Assembly (NCBI GenBank): GCA_041398845.1
Contig: JAWKTZ010000011.1
Location: 186,001-250,000 of the forward strand
Length of the DNA: 64,000 bases
Direction: 5' to 3'
Source: Fuerstiella sp041398845
Lineage (GTDB): Bacteria; Planctomycetota; Planctomycetia; Planctomycetales; Planctomycetaceae
Position numbers and translations under genes: made by a program. The notes under the pieces are model-generated. The model was not told where the DNA came from. It searched no databases and worked only from the letters and a program-made list of their open reading frames with translations. This document shows positions 54,481 to 63,181 of the stretch, one piece after another (the stretch's first letter is position 1; every line of letters begins with the position of its first letter).

Positions 54481-54611
54481 GGGCTTCCTGAACACAGGCC
54501 TTGAGCTTCGGCTGAACGCGGCTCTCTCGCCAGGCACCGCCCCGCGAACCAACACCAAACCCATTCCACATCCTCACTCCGCCAGCCGCGAAGTCAAAGC
54601 CTTATTGGTTA
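54481..54611. repeat. 131-bp direct repeat, copy B
   Basis: Same length and orientation as copy A (51566-51696). The first 40 and last 45 bases are nearly identical, for example ACTCCGCCAGCCGCGAAGTC, while the middle is diverged. It marks the right edge of the repeat-bracketed segment. Confidence 0.85.
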
Positions 54612-54732
54612 TCACCCCGGGTGTGAATGCGGCAGGTTGCGGGAGAATTAACCAAAAAGATGTGATCCGTATCCACAATGACAACGTTGTATGAATTGTT
54701 ACGCAGTTTAATGGAGAAAGAGGGAGACGGGA

Positions 54733-55308
54733 ATGGTACGAGTAGAATTTGACCTAGAGCCACAATATGTGGAACGGCTGCGGTCAGTCGTGCGAAAAGA
54801 GGGGATACCGCAAATCAGCAAAGTGAATGAGTGGTGCCGAGACCTGGTGGTGTCTTATTTTGAAGACAAGCGGCGTTCGTCTGTTGTGCGGAAGCGTGTT
54901 CAAATTCAGTGGTTACTGGAAGTATACACGGCTTTGGTTAAACACGTGGAATCGTTTGAAGGCTGTTTGCCAGGGTATGTCAGAGAGGCCGTTTACAGCG
55001 ATTTGCGGTTACGAACAGAGGAGGAACTGTCGCCGCCACCGTTGTGGCGCGATCGACGGGCTAAGACCCACGCGTACGCGTATAAGAAGAAAAAGGGGCG
55101 CGAACGGGAACACTGCCACGCGGTGATGATCCCGAGTGATTGGGCCATGCTGATCAATCAGCTTTGGCCGGGAGGCAATTTGAGCCCCTATCTGATGGCG
55201 TGCACGCAGGCGCGGCTTCAGAAAGAAACGGGGGTCCTCTACGAAGTGAAGAACGGAAAGATGGAGCGATTCATGGCAGAATACAAAGCCGGGATCACTG
55301 GTGCATAA
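54733..55308 (+). CDS. Hypothetical protein, 191 residues, accessory-type composition
   Basis: The protein is highly charged and has no family I recognise. MVRVEFDLEPQYVERLRSVV could be a short strand-helix DNA-binding start, followed by helices and a Lys-rich loop (HAYAYKKKKGREREH) and VMIPSDWAMLINQLWPGGN. The ribosome site (AAAGAGGGAGACGGG) is strong. Codon use favours AAA, GAA and GTT more than neighbouring genes, suggesting a different origin. It lies just outside the 131-bp repeat bracket. A DNA- or RNA-binding role is only a guess. Confidence 0.7.
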   Translation: MVRVEFDLEPQYVERLRSVVRKEGIPQISKVNEWCRDLVVSYFEDKRRSSVVRKRVQIQWLLEVYTALVKHVESFEGCLPGYVREAVYSDLRLRTEEELSPPPLWRDRRAKTHAYAYKKKKGREREHCHAVMIPSDWAMLINQLWPGGNLSPYLMACTQARLQKETGVLYEVKNGKMERFMAEYKAGITGA

Positions 55309-55411
55309 AAAAAAACGCCACGGTTAACCGGGCCGCGGCGAAACAACGTTGATTTCAGAAACCGCGCGGCCCGCAGCTCCGGTTGAACAGATTGTTCGTC
55401 CGCTTCCTCTG

Positions 55412-55954
55412 CTATGCCCCAAAAGCGCCTCGAATCATAGAGATCCATACACAGGCCAGAACAGCATGACACGAAACGTCGTGACTGACAGAAATTCGAT
55501 ATCGCGATTGAAGAAGGCCAGACTGAAACAGACCGACCTGTATGTCATCTTCGAGCATCACCAGATTTGAAGACCAGCTTCGTTGTTGACGGAGCACATA
55601 GCGTCTGCAGTGCACCAGATCCGCTAGACGGGCAATCGTCAACTGCATGAAGCGGTGGTCGATTGAGTATTCCGCGACATCGCCAGATTCATCGCAGATG
55701 GCGGAACGCCCAACGTTATAGACCGCGGCTGAAGTCGAAATCGTTCCGGTGCCGCGCAGGACACCTGCAGAGAATGCCGCCGTTGTTCCGTCTGGAAGCA
55801 TCGTTTCGACCGAGTGGCGCAAGAAGCCACCGCATCGACGACGGGCGTCGTAGGTCTGCGTCGAGTTGTAATTAACTATAACTGTCATCATAGAGTCACG
55901 AATGTGCGGATGAACAATGATATTTACACTCGCTGAGTCGGGTGGTATTGCCAC
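55412..55954 (-). CDS. Doubtful hypothetical protein, 180 residues
   Basis: An uninterrupted frame with a GTG start at 55954 or an ATG at about 55891 (MMTVIVNYNSTQTYDARRRC). The middle (GTGTISTSAAVYNVGRSAIC) has a plausible beta pattern, but no domain is recognised and neither start has a good ribosome site. The Cys and His content is high for an exported protein. It may be a decayed cassette gene or a chance frame. Confidence 0.35.
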   Translation of the reverse strand: MAIPPDSASVNIIVHPHIRDSMMTVIVNYNSTQTYDARRRCGGFLRHSVETMLPDGTTAAFSAGVLRGTGTISTSAAVYNVGRSAICDESGDVAEYSIDHRFMQLTIARLADLVHCRRYVLRQQRSWSSNLVMLEDDIQVGLFQSGLLQSRYRISVSHDVSCHAVLACVWISMIRGAFGA

Positions 55955-56184
55955 ATTCCATCATTTACGACTCGGAGTGTCAAGTGGTTTGCGTTATATC
56001 ACTCGATTTGCAGAGTCCGGGGATATTCAGTTATATCACTCGATGGGGTCGGGGAGTTGACTTCGATGTCGGACTTTGGAACCGGGGAAAAGTGGTGGTT
56101 TCCCGCATGGCCGAAACGGGGTGCTGTGGTTGACGTTCCGGTCGGGCTTTGAACTGCTGCTCCGATACTTCCTGTTTCCTTTTC

Positions 56185-56352
56185 CGGACGCTCCAGCGGC
56201 TCTGCGGAGTGCTTCCGAACGGCTGTGGAGCGCACCGAAGCGGTTTTGGAGCGCTCCAGCGCGGCTTTAGATCGCCCCAATTTGGTTTGGGAGTACTTTC
56301 CAGAGGTGGTGAAGTGCTCCTGAACGACTTTGGAGCGGTCTGGTGCGCTTTC
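56185..56352. repeat. Array of eight degenerate 21-bp tandem repeats
   Basis: Units such as GGAGTGCTTCCGAACGGCTGT, GGAGCGCACCGAAGCGGTTTT and GGAGCGCTCCAGCGCGGCTTT follow one another with exact 21-base spacing. Because 21 is a multiple of three, several frames stay open and each would encode a seven-residue repeat (plus strand: GAHRSGF, GALQRGF, GVLSRGG). It lies in the 462-base gap between 55955 and 56416, which is otherwise empty. Confidence 0.7.
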
Positions 56353-56416
56353 GCTGTGTGTTTATGGGACATGGAGTGCGAACGAGAATCAGTGATGGAA
56401 TCATGGTGGGGTTTCT

Positions 56417-56936
56417 ATGGGGATTGGGACTTTGAAAGATCTGCGCGCGGAACTGACTGCATTGCCTCGTCGTCTGGTGGATCGGTGTCAGTCCGCAGCC
56501 AACATGACCGATGCCAAGCGTCGAGCTCTGGGGATCACAATTCGCAAGACGCCAACTCGTCACCCGGTTCCGAAAACGTTCCCCGTCATTGAATTCCGTT
56601 CGCAGCGGCTGAACACCGTCGAGTTCGCTCTGCGCGATTCCGCTCAGCGCGAAGGTCGAACTCGTAAGCCTGCGGGTGTTCGCGGCGCGACGCTGTACAC
56701 TCATCTGGGCGATCAGCCCCCGACGTCGCTGTCTGACTGGACGGTGTGGGGAACGACAACCAATTCGGTCAACGAGATTTCCATGCCGCACTCCGTTCGG
56801 GGCGACGTTGTGGATTGCCGCCGCCTGGCTGAACACTCGCCTGGAACTCGGCCCGCTGGGCGATCCGGCATCAATTCGCCTGGGCGGCGGTGTGCCTCTG
56901 GTTGTTGCTTCCAGAGAAGTCGCTGTGGCTGAGTGA
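56417..56936 (+). pseudogene. Frameshifted hypothetical gene
   Basis: The first part reads MGIGTLKDLRAELTALPRRL, then HPVPKTFPVIEFRSQRLNTV and WTVWGTTTNSVNEISMPHSV. At about 56805 the sense moves to another frame: GATLWIAAAWLNTRLELGPL, ending VPLVVASREVAVAE at 56936. A one-base insertion or two-base loss joins them into a single ~173-residue protein. I do not recognise the family; conserved planctomycete proteins of unknown function share this style. There is no strong ribosome site at the ATG. Confidence 0.6.
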
Positions 56937-56957
56937 GAGTGGTTGCGTCTTGCTATC

Positions 56958-57065
56958 ACCGCTGTCGCGGCTATGGCGGAGTTGGGATCTGTGACTGCGG
57001 GCTCACGCCCGCAGCTATGGGCTGTCGCCGCTGTCGCGGCTGTGGCGTGGTTGGGATCTGTGACT
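56958..57065. repeat. Two 39-bp direct repeats separated by a hairpin
   Basis: Copies at 56958-56996 and 57027-57065 share CCGCTGTCGCGGCT and GTTGGGATCTGTGACT. Between them CTGCGGGC-TCAC-GCCCGCAG (56995-57014) forms a perfect eight-pair hairpin. The second copy overlaps the stop codon of the minus-strand gene at 57064. Confidence 0.75.
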
Positions 57066-57516
57066 AATCGCCGGATCCAATGTCCAGCAGCATGGCATCC
57101 ATCATCAGAGAGGCTTCTGCATGATGCAGTTCGCGGAACATCTGCATCCAGTCTCGCAACTGACCGCTGACCTGATCGGCGATCGCGACCCACGATTCCT
57201 CGTTTCGCAGGCGATTTCGCAGTTCACGCAGCGAATAGTCCAGATGCAGCTTCTTCAGGTGCAGTTGCATCACCTGACGATTCCAGCTCGGAAATTCATC
57301 CAGCACTTCGCTCATGTAACCGCCTTTCTCGCTGTGCAGGCGGCGTTCCCGTGGCATCAACTGAACCAGCACATCAAGCACAGCCAGCAGCCAGCGACGG
57401 CTGGATTCATCAGGAGTTTCGTCAATGATGTCTCGAAGATCCCCCAGCAGCAGATATTGAAATTCGTTGCATTCTGCCATCGAATGGATCTGAGAAATAC
57501 GGATGCTGTCACTCAT
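57064..57516 (-). CDS. Conserved helical protein of unknown function
   Basis: A 150-residue, wholly alpha-helical acidic protein (LLLGDLRDIIDETPDESSRR, WLLAVLDVLVQLMPRERRLH, LRELRNRLRNEESWVAIADQ). The spread of His and Glu residues (QLHLKKLHLD, RELHHAEASLMMDA) could fit a helical bundle such as a hemerythrin-like protein, but no exact motif is present. AAAGGAGTATCC before the ATG is a strong ribosome site. It lies upstream of nothing obvious; the ATPase and stress-protein genes next to it suggest stress or low-oxygen physiology. Confidence 0.78.
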   Translation of the reverse strand: MSDSIRISQIHSMAECNEFQYLLLGDLRDIIDETPDESSRRWLLAVLDVLVQLMPRERRLHSEKGGYMSEVLDEFPSWNRQVMQLHLKKLHLDYSLRELRNRLRNEESWVAIADQVSGQLRDWMQMFRELHHAEASLMMDAMLLDIGSGD

Positions 57517-57861
57517 TGGATACTCCTTTGTAGATCTGCGAATGCTCTGCCGCGAAAGGCGACAGACGGTCAGGACATAGTTGGTACTCTCTGTCTGCGA
57601 TTCCGATCAACATCGGAATCCATCGTGTTCATGGGTTTCGGTTGGTGTGAATCGACCGGAGGCCGGTTCAGGCAGTCAACGGTTCGGTGGGGTTTCAGAG
57701 AACAAGCTTTGGCAGAGCGAATCGGACGCAGCAGACCGCACCGCCAACTATTCAGCTTAAATACATGTGACGTGGCGTCAACCCCGATCTGATCCGGACC
57801 GGGAAAAAGGACGATGCCTCAGAAAAATACAGAGAATCCGGCTTGCGAAACTGTTGGAGTG

Positions 57862-60540
57862 TCAGGTGTTTTGCCACCGTTTGATCAGTTCACAGATCGC
57901 AAACACGGGAAACGCGACAATCACAATCTGAGCCCACTGCTGCCAGCTTAACGGGACGGTGTGCAGAGCCTGCTGAAGCGGTGGCAGATAGATCGCGCAC
58001 AACTGCACGCAGAATGTCACACTGATCGCGATCAGCATCCATGGGTTGCTGAACAGTCCGACACGCAGTACGGGGACTCGCAGCGTACGAAAGTTCATCA
58101 CGTTGAACCATTCGATCACGATGATTCCGTTGAAGGCCATGGTCTGTGCCAGAGCCACGGTGGCGTCATCGCTTCCGGTCAGCCAGTGATGAAAGATCCA
58201 CAGCGTTGTGAGTCCCACATAAGTTCCCAGGCCGGCAATCATTCCAATTGCCTGACGATCCAGAATCGGATGCGCCGGTTCTCTGGGTGGTCTCTGCATA
58301 ATATCTGTTTCCGCCGATTCCAGTCCCAGCGCCAGCGCGATCAGGCTGTCCGTGATCAGATTCATCCAGAGAATCTGCACCGGCAGCAGAATCAGTGGTC
58401 CGCCGATCAGAATGTTGCAGAAGATGGCGACGGCTTCACCGGTGTTGGACGACAGCATGTACCGGACAAATTTCTGGATGTTGTCGTACTGCCGACGCCC
58501 CTCTTCAACAGCATTCACAATGGAACGGAAGTTGTCGTCGGTCAGGATAATGTCAGCAGCTCCCTTGGCCACATCGGTGCCGCGCTGTCCCATGGCAATT
58601 CCGATATCGGCCTGTTTCAGAGCCGGCGCATCGTTGACTCCGTCGCCCGTCATGCCAACGACATGACCGTCCTGCTGCAGCAGCTTCACAATGCGAAGTT
58701 TATGTTCCGGAGTCGTTCGCGCAAACACGGCATCCTGTTGCAGCGCCAATCGCAGAGCAGCGTCGTTCATCGTCGCCAGCAGTGTTCCTTCCACCGCCAG
58801 ATCCACTCTCATCCCGATGCGTCTGGCAATGGCCAGAGCGGTTCTGGAGGCGTCGCCGGTGATCATCACGAGCCGGATGCCGGCAGATTCCGCACGTCGA
58901 ACGGCCATGGGAACTTCGGGCCGAGGCGGGTCGATGATGCCCACGACACCCAGCAGGCTGAGCTGATTTTCGACGAGGTCGGCGTTCAGCACTGCGTTCT
59001 GAGGCAGTTCCCGGCGAGCGATGGCGAGTGTTCGCAGGCCCATGTCTGCCATCTGATCGCAGATGCTGCGAACAGCATCCCGATCCGCATTTGTCAGCGG
59101 TGCTGCGTATTCACCGATGCCCTGCCGGGTGCAGCGTTCCAGAATGACTTCCGGCGCACCTTTGACGTGAGCCAGCAGTTGTGAACCTGATTGAGTGACC
59201 ACACTCATCCGTTTGCGATCAGAACTGAAGGAGAACTCGGCCACCGGATTGCTCACGGAAGCCGGTTCCAGCCATGCTTTCAGCGCCGCCACAACCAGCG
59301 CGGCTTCGGTGGGTTCGCCCGCCTCGTGCCAGCCATTTGTGTCATGGGTCACTTTTGCGTGACTGCACTGCACGCCCGATGTCAGCAGCGCCAGCAGTGA
59401 TTCGTTGCTGTGATAGTCGACAACCTGACCATTGACTTCGAAATGTCCGGCCGGATCATAGCCGACACCGGTGACATCAATGGTGTGTCCGTTGGAGATC
59501 CAGATTTTCTGAACGGTCATCTGATTCTGAGTCAGCGTGCCGGTCTTGTCGGTGCAGATCACGGTGGCCGAACCGAGTGCTTCGGCTGCCTGCAGACGTC
59601 GCAGCAGTGCTCGATGTCGCACCATTGCTCGGATGCCCAGAGCGAGAGTGATTGTGACAACGGCGGGCAACCCTTCCGGGACAACGGCCACGGCCAGTGA
59701 GATTCCGGTCATCAGCATGGCGACAACCGGCTTGCCGGACACTATGCCGGCCAGCGCCACGAAGACGGAAACGGCGATCGCCCAGACTCCAAGCTGACGC
59801 CCCAGTGTTCCAAGCTTGTTCTGCAGCGGTGTCCGCGCAGTGATGATTTCACTGGTCAGAGCCGCAATGCGGCCAAACTGAGTGCGGCCGGCAGTGCCCA
59901 CCACAATTCCCAGTCCGCGACCGTTGGTGACGGCGGTCCCCATCCACACCATGGACGATCGTTCGGCAACATCGGTTGTCGGGTCGACCGCATCCGTCTG
60001 CTTGCCGACGGCACCCGACTCTCCGGTCAGCGCCGATTCGTCGATCCGCAGATTGGTGGCTTCCAGCATCCGCAGATCGGCGGGAATCCGGTCGCCCGTT
60101 TCCATGATCACAATGTCACCGGGGACCAGCCGGTCGGCATTCAGGGAAATTGTTTCGCCGTTTCTCAGGACCCGACAGATCGGACTCAGCATCTGCCGCA
60201 GAGCCTGCACGGCTCGTTCCGCTTTCCATTCCTGAGCGAAACCCAGGATGCCGTTCAGAACCACGATGGCCAGAATGGTGACGGCATCCGTCGATTCTCC
60301 GATGGCGAAGGAAATTCCGGCTGCGGCGATCAGGATCCAGATCAGTACGTCCACAAACTGCCGAGACAGAACTGTGATCCATGTTGTGCTCTGTTCGTCG
60401 GCAATCGTATTCAACCCAAACTGCGCCAGCCGTTCCGTCGCCTGTGCCGTGGTCAGACCGGTGGACGCGTTGGACTGCAGACGATTCATGACATCCGCTG
60501 ATGGCAAAGCGTGCCAGTCGTCACTCATGTCAGGCGACAT
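57862..60540 (-). CDS. P-type cation-transporting ATPase (Ca2+/PacL-like, P2 type)
   Basis: An 892-residue ion pump in the inner membrane. It has the actuator motif DESALTGESGAVG, the ion-site motif AVAVVPEGLPAVVTITLALG, the phosphorylated Asp in ICTDKTGTLTQNQMTV, the ATP-site region VKGAPEVILERC, and the hinge MTGDGVNDAPALKQADIGIA. Ten hydrophobic segments fit the P2 topology with the long C-terminal half (MNLITDSLIALALGLESAE). PEGLP favours Ca2+ or a related cation. The start is uncertain: ATG 60540 or 60528, both without a ribosome site; translation may be coupled to the stress-protein gene that ends 26 bases upstream. Confidence 0.94.
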   Translation of the reverse strand: MSPDMSDDWHALPSADVMNRLQSNASTGLTTAQATERLAQFGLNTIADEQSTTWITVLSRQFVDVLIWILIAAAGISFAIGESTDAVTILAIVVLNGILGFAQEWKAERAVQALRQMLSPICRVLRNGETISLNADRLVPGDIVIMETGDRIPADLRMLEATNLRIDESALTGESGAVGKQTDAVDPTTDVAERSSMVWMGTAVTNGRGLGIVVGTAGRTQFGRIAALTSEIITARTPLQNKLGTLGRQLGVWAIAVSVFVALAGIVSGKPVVAMLMTGISLAVAVVPEGLPAVVTITLALGIRAMVRHRALLRRLQAAEALGSATVICTDKTGTLTQNQMTVQKIWISNGHTIDVTGVGYDPAGHFEVNGQVVDYHSNESLLALLTSGVQCSHAKVTHDTNGWHEAGEPTEAALVVAALKAWLEPASVSNPVAEFSFSSDRKRMSVVTQSGSQLLAHVKGAPEVILERCTRQGIGEYAAPLTNADRDAVRSICDQMADMGLRTLAIARRELPQNAVLNADLVENQLSLLGVVGIIDPPRPEVPMAVRRAESAGIRLVMITGDASRTALAIARRIGMRVDLAVEGTLLATMNDAALRLALQQDAVFARTTPEHKLRIVKLLQQDGHVVGMTGDGVNDAPALKQADIGIAMGQRGTDVAKGAADIILTDDNFRSIVNAVEEGRRQYDNIQKFVRYMLSSNTGEAVAIFCNILIGGPLILLPVQILWMNLITDSLIALALGLESAETDIMQRPPREPAHPILDRQAIGMIAGLGTYVGLTTLWIFHHWLTGSDDATVALAQTMAFNGIIVIEWFNVMNFRTLRVPVLRVGLFSNPWMLIAISVTFCVQLCAIYLPPLQQALHTVPLSWQQWAQIVIVAFPVFAICELIKRWQNT

Positions 60541-60566
60541 CGTTGCGGATGAATGAGCCAACGCGT

Positions 60567-61010
60567 TTATTCTCCGTCATCTCGCCGCAGAACCAGCGTG
60601 GCGCAACGGGCGTGTCGGATGACGCGTTCGGCAACCGACCCCAGAAACGCACGCTTCAAGCCGCTATGACCATGAGACGGAATCACAATCAGGTCGGCTG
60701 AGTGTTCATCGGCATATTCGACAATGCGATTGCCGGCCTGACCGATTTCGATTGCGGTTGTCACACCGGCAACTTCCAGACTGGCGATGAAGGTGTCCAG
60801 ATGCCGCTGTGCCGTTGTACACAATTGCTTCTCGACATCGGCATCGCCCCAGATACCGGACGGCGAGACAGGATTCAGCGACGGAATCACATGAATCACA
60901 TGGACATTGGCCGGATCGGAAGTGAATTCCAATGCCGTGTGAACGGCGGTTGCGGAGGACGACGAGAAGTCGATGGGAACCACGACGCATTGTTTGGGAA
61001 CGAACGGCAT
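60567..61010 (-). CDS. Universal stress protein (UspA family)
   Basis: A 147-residue cytoplasmic protein. CVVVPIDFSSSSATAVHTAL starts the fold, and the ATP-binding G-2x-G-9x-G-S type motif is in HGHSGLKRAFLGSVAERVIR, ending HARCATLVLRRDD. ATG 61010 is preferred because AAAGGACCGTAGC precedes it; the open frame upstream adds 56 unlikely residues. It is 26 bases upstream of the P-type ATPase and probably in its operon. The 336 bases to the divergent kinase gene hold no gene. Confidence 0.93.
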   Translation of the reverse strand: MPFVPKQCVVVPIDFSSSSATAVHTALEFTSDPANVHVIHVIPSLNPVSPSGIWGDADVEKQLCTTAQRHLDTFIASLEVAGVTTAIEIGQAGNRIVEYADEHSADLIVIPSHGHSGLKRAFLGSVAERVIRHARCATLVLRRDDGE

Positions 61011-61346
61011 GCTACGGTCCTTTCGATAGTCCTGCGGAATGTTGTCAACTGCGACGGCACCACCGGGTCTGCCGACAGGAACACGCCCGTTTTTCAAATC
61101 GTCGAATGACGCAGCTTTTGTGCCAATCTGCGGCGCAATCGAAGGTGAACGATCGTTTTCATGAAGGCTGCCACTCATGTGTGTCAGTGCGACACAGGTC
61201 GAACAGGGAAGTCGCAGTTCATCTTATCGCAGATTGTATCATGCGCAGCGTGCTGATTCTCATCGGTATGGGATCTGCTGCCTCGGCCATTGCATCGGCT
61301 TCGGCGGCTGCATCTGCGTGGAACGCGTTCCCGGCGGAAACTCATT

Positions 61347-62891
61347 ATGGACACATCCCACTTCCCGCTCATTCAGAGCCTGCTGAACCCCGCTCGATAT
61401 TCGCATCCGTGTACTCATGTTGAACTGGTTGAAACGCACATTTCGTGGGTACTGCTCACCGGGCTGCGAGCATACAAGATCAAGAAACCCGTTGACCTGG
61501 GCTTCGCCGATTTCACAACGTTGAAACGCCGCCGACACTTCTGCGAGGAAGAGCTGCGATTGAATCGTCGACTGGCTCCGGACCTGTACCTGGACGTCGT
61601 GCCGATCACCGGGACTCCTCAGCAGCCGCAGTTTGCCGGACCGGAGCCGGTGATCGAATATGCCGTTATGATGCGGCAGTTTGATCAAAGTCGATTGTTG
61701 AGCAATCTGTCGCTCGCTGAACTGCCAGCTCGCATGTTTGACGATCTGGCCGATCAATGTGCCTCACTGCACCTGGGTGCTGCATGCTGCGAACGCACGG
61801 CGGACTGGGGAACTGCGGATCTTGTGATGAAGTCGGTTCGCGACAACTTTGAAGTTCTGCGAAACGTTGATGCGCTGGATGGCGCGCTGGTGCAGACGCT
61901 CACAGACCAGGTCGCATGTGACATGGAACAACTGGGGCCTGTGCTTGAAGATCGCCGTCGGAATGGCATGATTCGGGAATGCCATGGTGACCTGCACCTG
62001 GGAAACATGTTTCTGCACGGCGACCGAATCATTGGATTCGACGGCATTGAATTCAACGAGGAACTGCGCTGGATTGACATTGTCAACGACATTGCGTTTA
62101 CGGTGATGGATCTGGACGACCGACAGGCGGCTGGACTGGCAAACCGCTTCCTGAATCGCTGGCTGGAACGCACGGGCGACTACGCCGGTCTGAACGTCCT
62201 GCGGTTCTACTGTGCTTATCGAGCGGCCGTGCGAGCCAAAGTGGATGCAATTCGCATGCAGCAGACCGATGTTTCGCTCGCTGACCAGCGACATCTCGCA
62301 AACGACTGTCACGGCTATCTGGAACTGGCGGTGCGCTATGGTCAGCAATCACATCCATGGCTGGCGATCACCATGGGACTTTCCGGCAGCGGGAAAACAA
62401 CCGTGACTCAGCGCCTGATCGAATCCACCAATGTGATCCGCCTTCGATCCGATGTGGAACGCAAACGTCTGTACGGCCTGTCGATGGAAGCATCGTCTGA
62501 CGCCGAACAGAAGTCACAGATGTATTCCGACGACGCCAGCGCCGCCACATATCAACGCTTGGCAAAACTGGCGGAAGACATTCTTAACGCCGGTTTCCCG
62601 GTCGTCATCGATGCCACGTTTCTGAGACGCGCCGAGCGAACACGGTTCCGGGAACTCGCTCAAAGACGGAATGTGCCGTTTCGGATTTTGCAGTGTGAGG
62701 CGGATCTGGAAACTCTGCGGAATCGAATTCGTGAACGGCAAGCTCAGAACGACGCCTCTGAGGCGGACGAAAGCGTTCTGGATTCCCAGGTTTCAAAACA
62801 GGAACCACCCACCGCACAGGAAGAAGGCTTTGTTCTGAAGGCAGATCGAGAAGACCTTGCAGACGCCATTCAGGCGGGTGTCGATGGTTGA
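61347..62891 (+). CDS. Two-domain kinase: APH-like phosphotransferase plus P-loop kinase
   Basis: A 514-residue protein. The N-terminal ~340 residues are an aminoglycoside-phosphotransferase-like fold with the catalytic loop ECHGDLHLGNMFL and the metal site IGFDGIEFNEELRWIDIVND. The C-terminal domain has Walker A in AITMGLSGSGKTTVTQRL and the pattern of zeta-toxin or gluconate kinase-like enzymes (IRLRSDVERKRLYG, FPVVIDATFLRRAERTRFR). This fusion is found in many proteobacteria and planctomycetes; its substrate is not established. ATG 61347 follows GGCGGAAAC. It is divergent from the stress-protein operon, suggesting a stress-linked role. Confidence 0.88.
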   Translation: MDTSHFPLIQSLLNPARYSHPCTHVELVETHISWVLLTGLRAYKIKKPVDLGFADFTTLKRRRHFCEEELRLNRRLAPDLYLDVVPITGTPQQPQFAGPEPVIEYAVMMRQFDQSRLLSNLSLAELPARMFDDLADQCASLHLGAACCERTADWGTADLVMKSVRDNFEVLRNVDALDGALVQTLTDQVACDMEQLGPVLEDRRRNGMIRECHGDLHLGNMFLHGDRIIGFDGIEFNEELRWIDIVNDIAFTVMDLDDRQAAGLANRFLNRWLERTGDYAGLNVLRFYCAYRAAVRAKVDAIRMQQTDVSLADQRHLANDCHGYLELAVRYGQQSHPWLAITMGLSGSGKTTVTQRLIESTNVIRLRSDVERKRLYGLSMEASSDAEQKSQMYSDDASAATYQRLAKLAEDILNAGFPVVIDATFLRRAERTRFRELAQRRNVPFRILQCEADLETLRNRIRERQAQNDASEADESVLDSQVSKQEPPTAQEEGFVLKADREDLADAIQAGVDG

Positions 62892-63181
62892 AAACCACCG
62901 GCAGGCGCGCCAATCCGTCACAGAGCAGTCCGTCTGTGTGCGAATCAGCACGCAGAGCACGCTTAGAGGCTATCTGGAAAGCTCACAAACGTTGCGGAAT
63001 GTGATGCTGCGGTTGTGTGTCATCCCGCACGCGGGGACTTTCGACGATTTCAGGATGCCTGTTGGCAGTCTCTGCTATGATCCCAACAGTCATTCTTCAG
63101 ACTGAAACGCGGCACGGCATTCGCTTTCTGTCGGGGATGTTCGTGACGACATCCTGATTCTGTTTCTTAGATGAGTCTCTT

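Larger units (their letters stand above)
53901..54732. other. Repeat-bearing region without an intact gene
   Basis: These 832 bases hold the 68-bp repeat copy B and the 131-bp repeat copy B. A minus-strand frame at 53980-54249 has no recognisable domain and runs into the repeat, so I do not call it. The last 100 bases before 54733 are AT-richer (ATGACAACGTTGTATGAATT) and should include the promoter and GGAGAAAGAGGGAGAC ribosome site of the next gene. Confidence 0.5.

Noticed and set aside
57961..59184. Plus-strand open frame of 407 codons
   Set aside because: It is antisense to the P-type ATPase and rich in His, Gln and Arg, with no domain.
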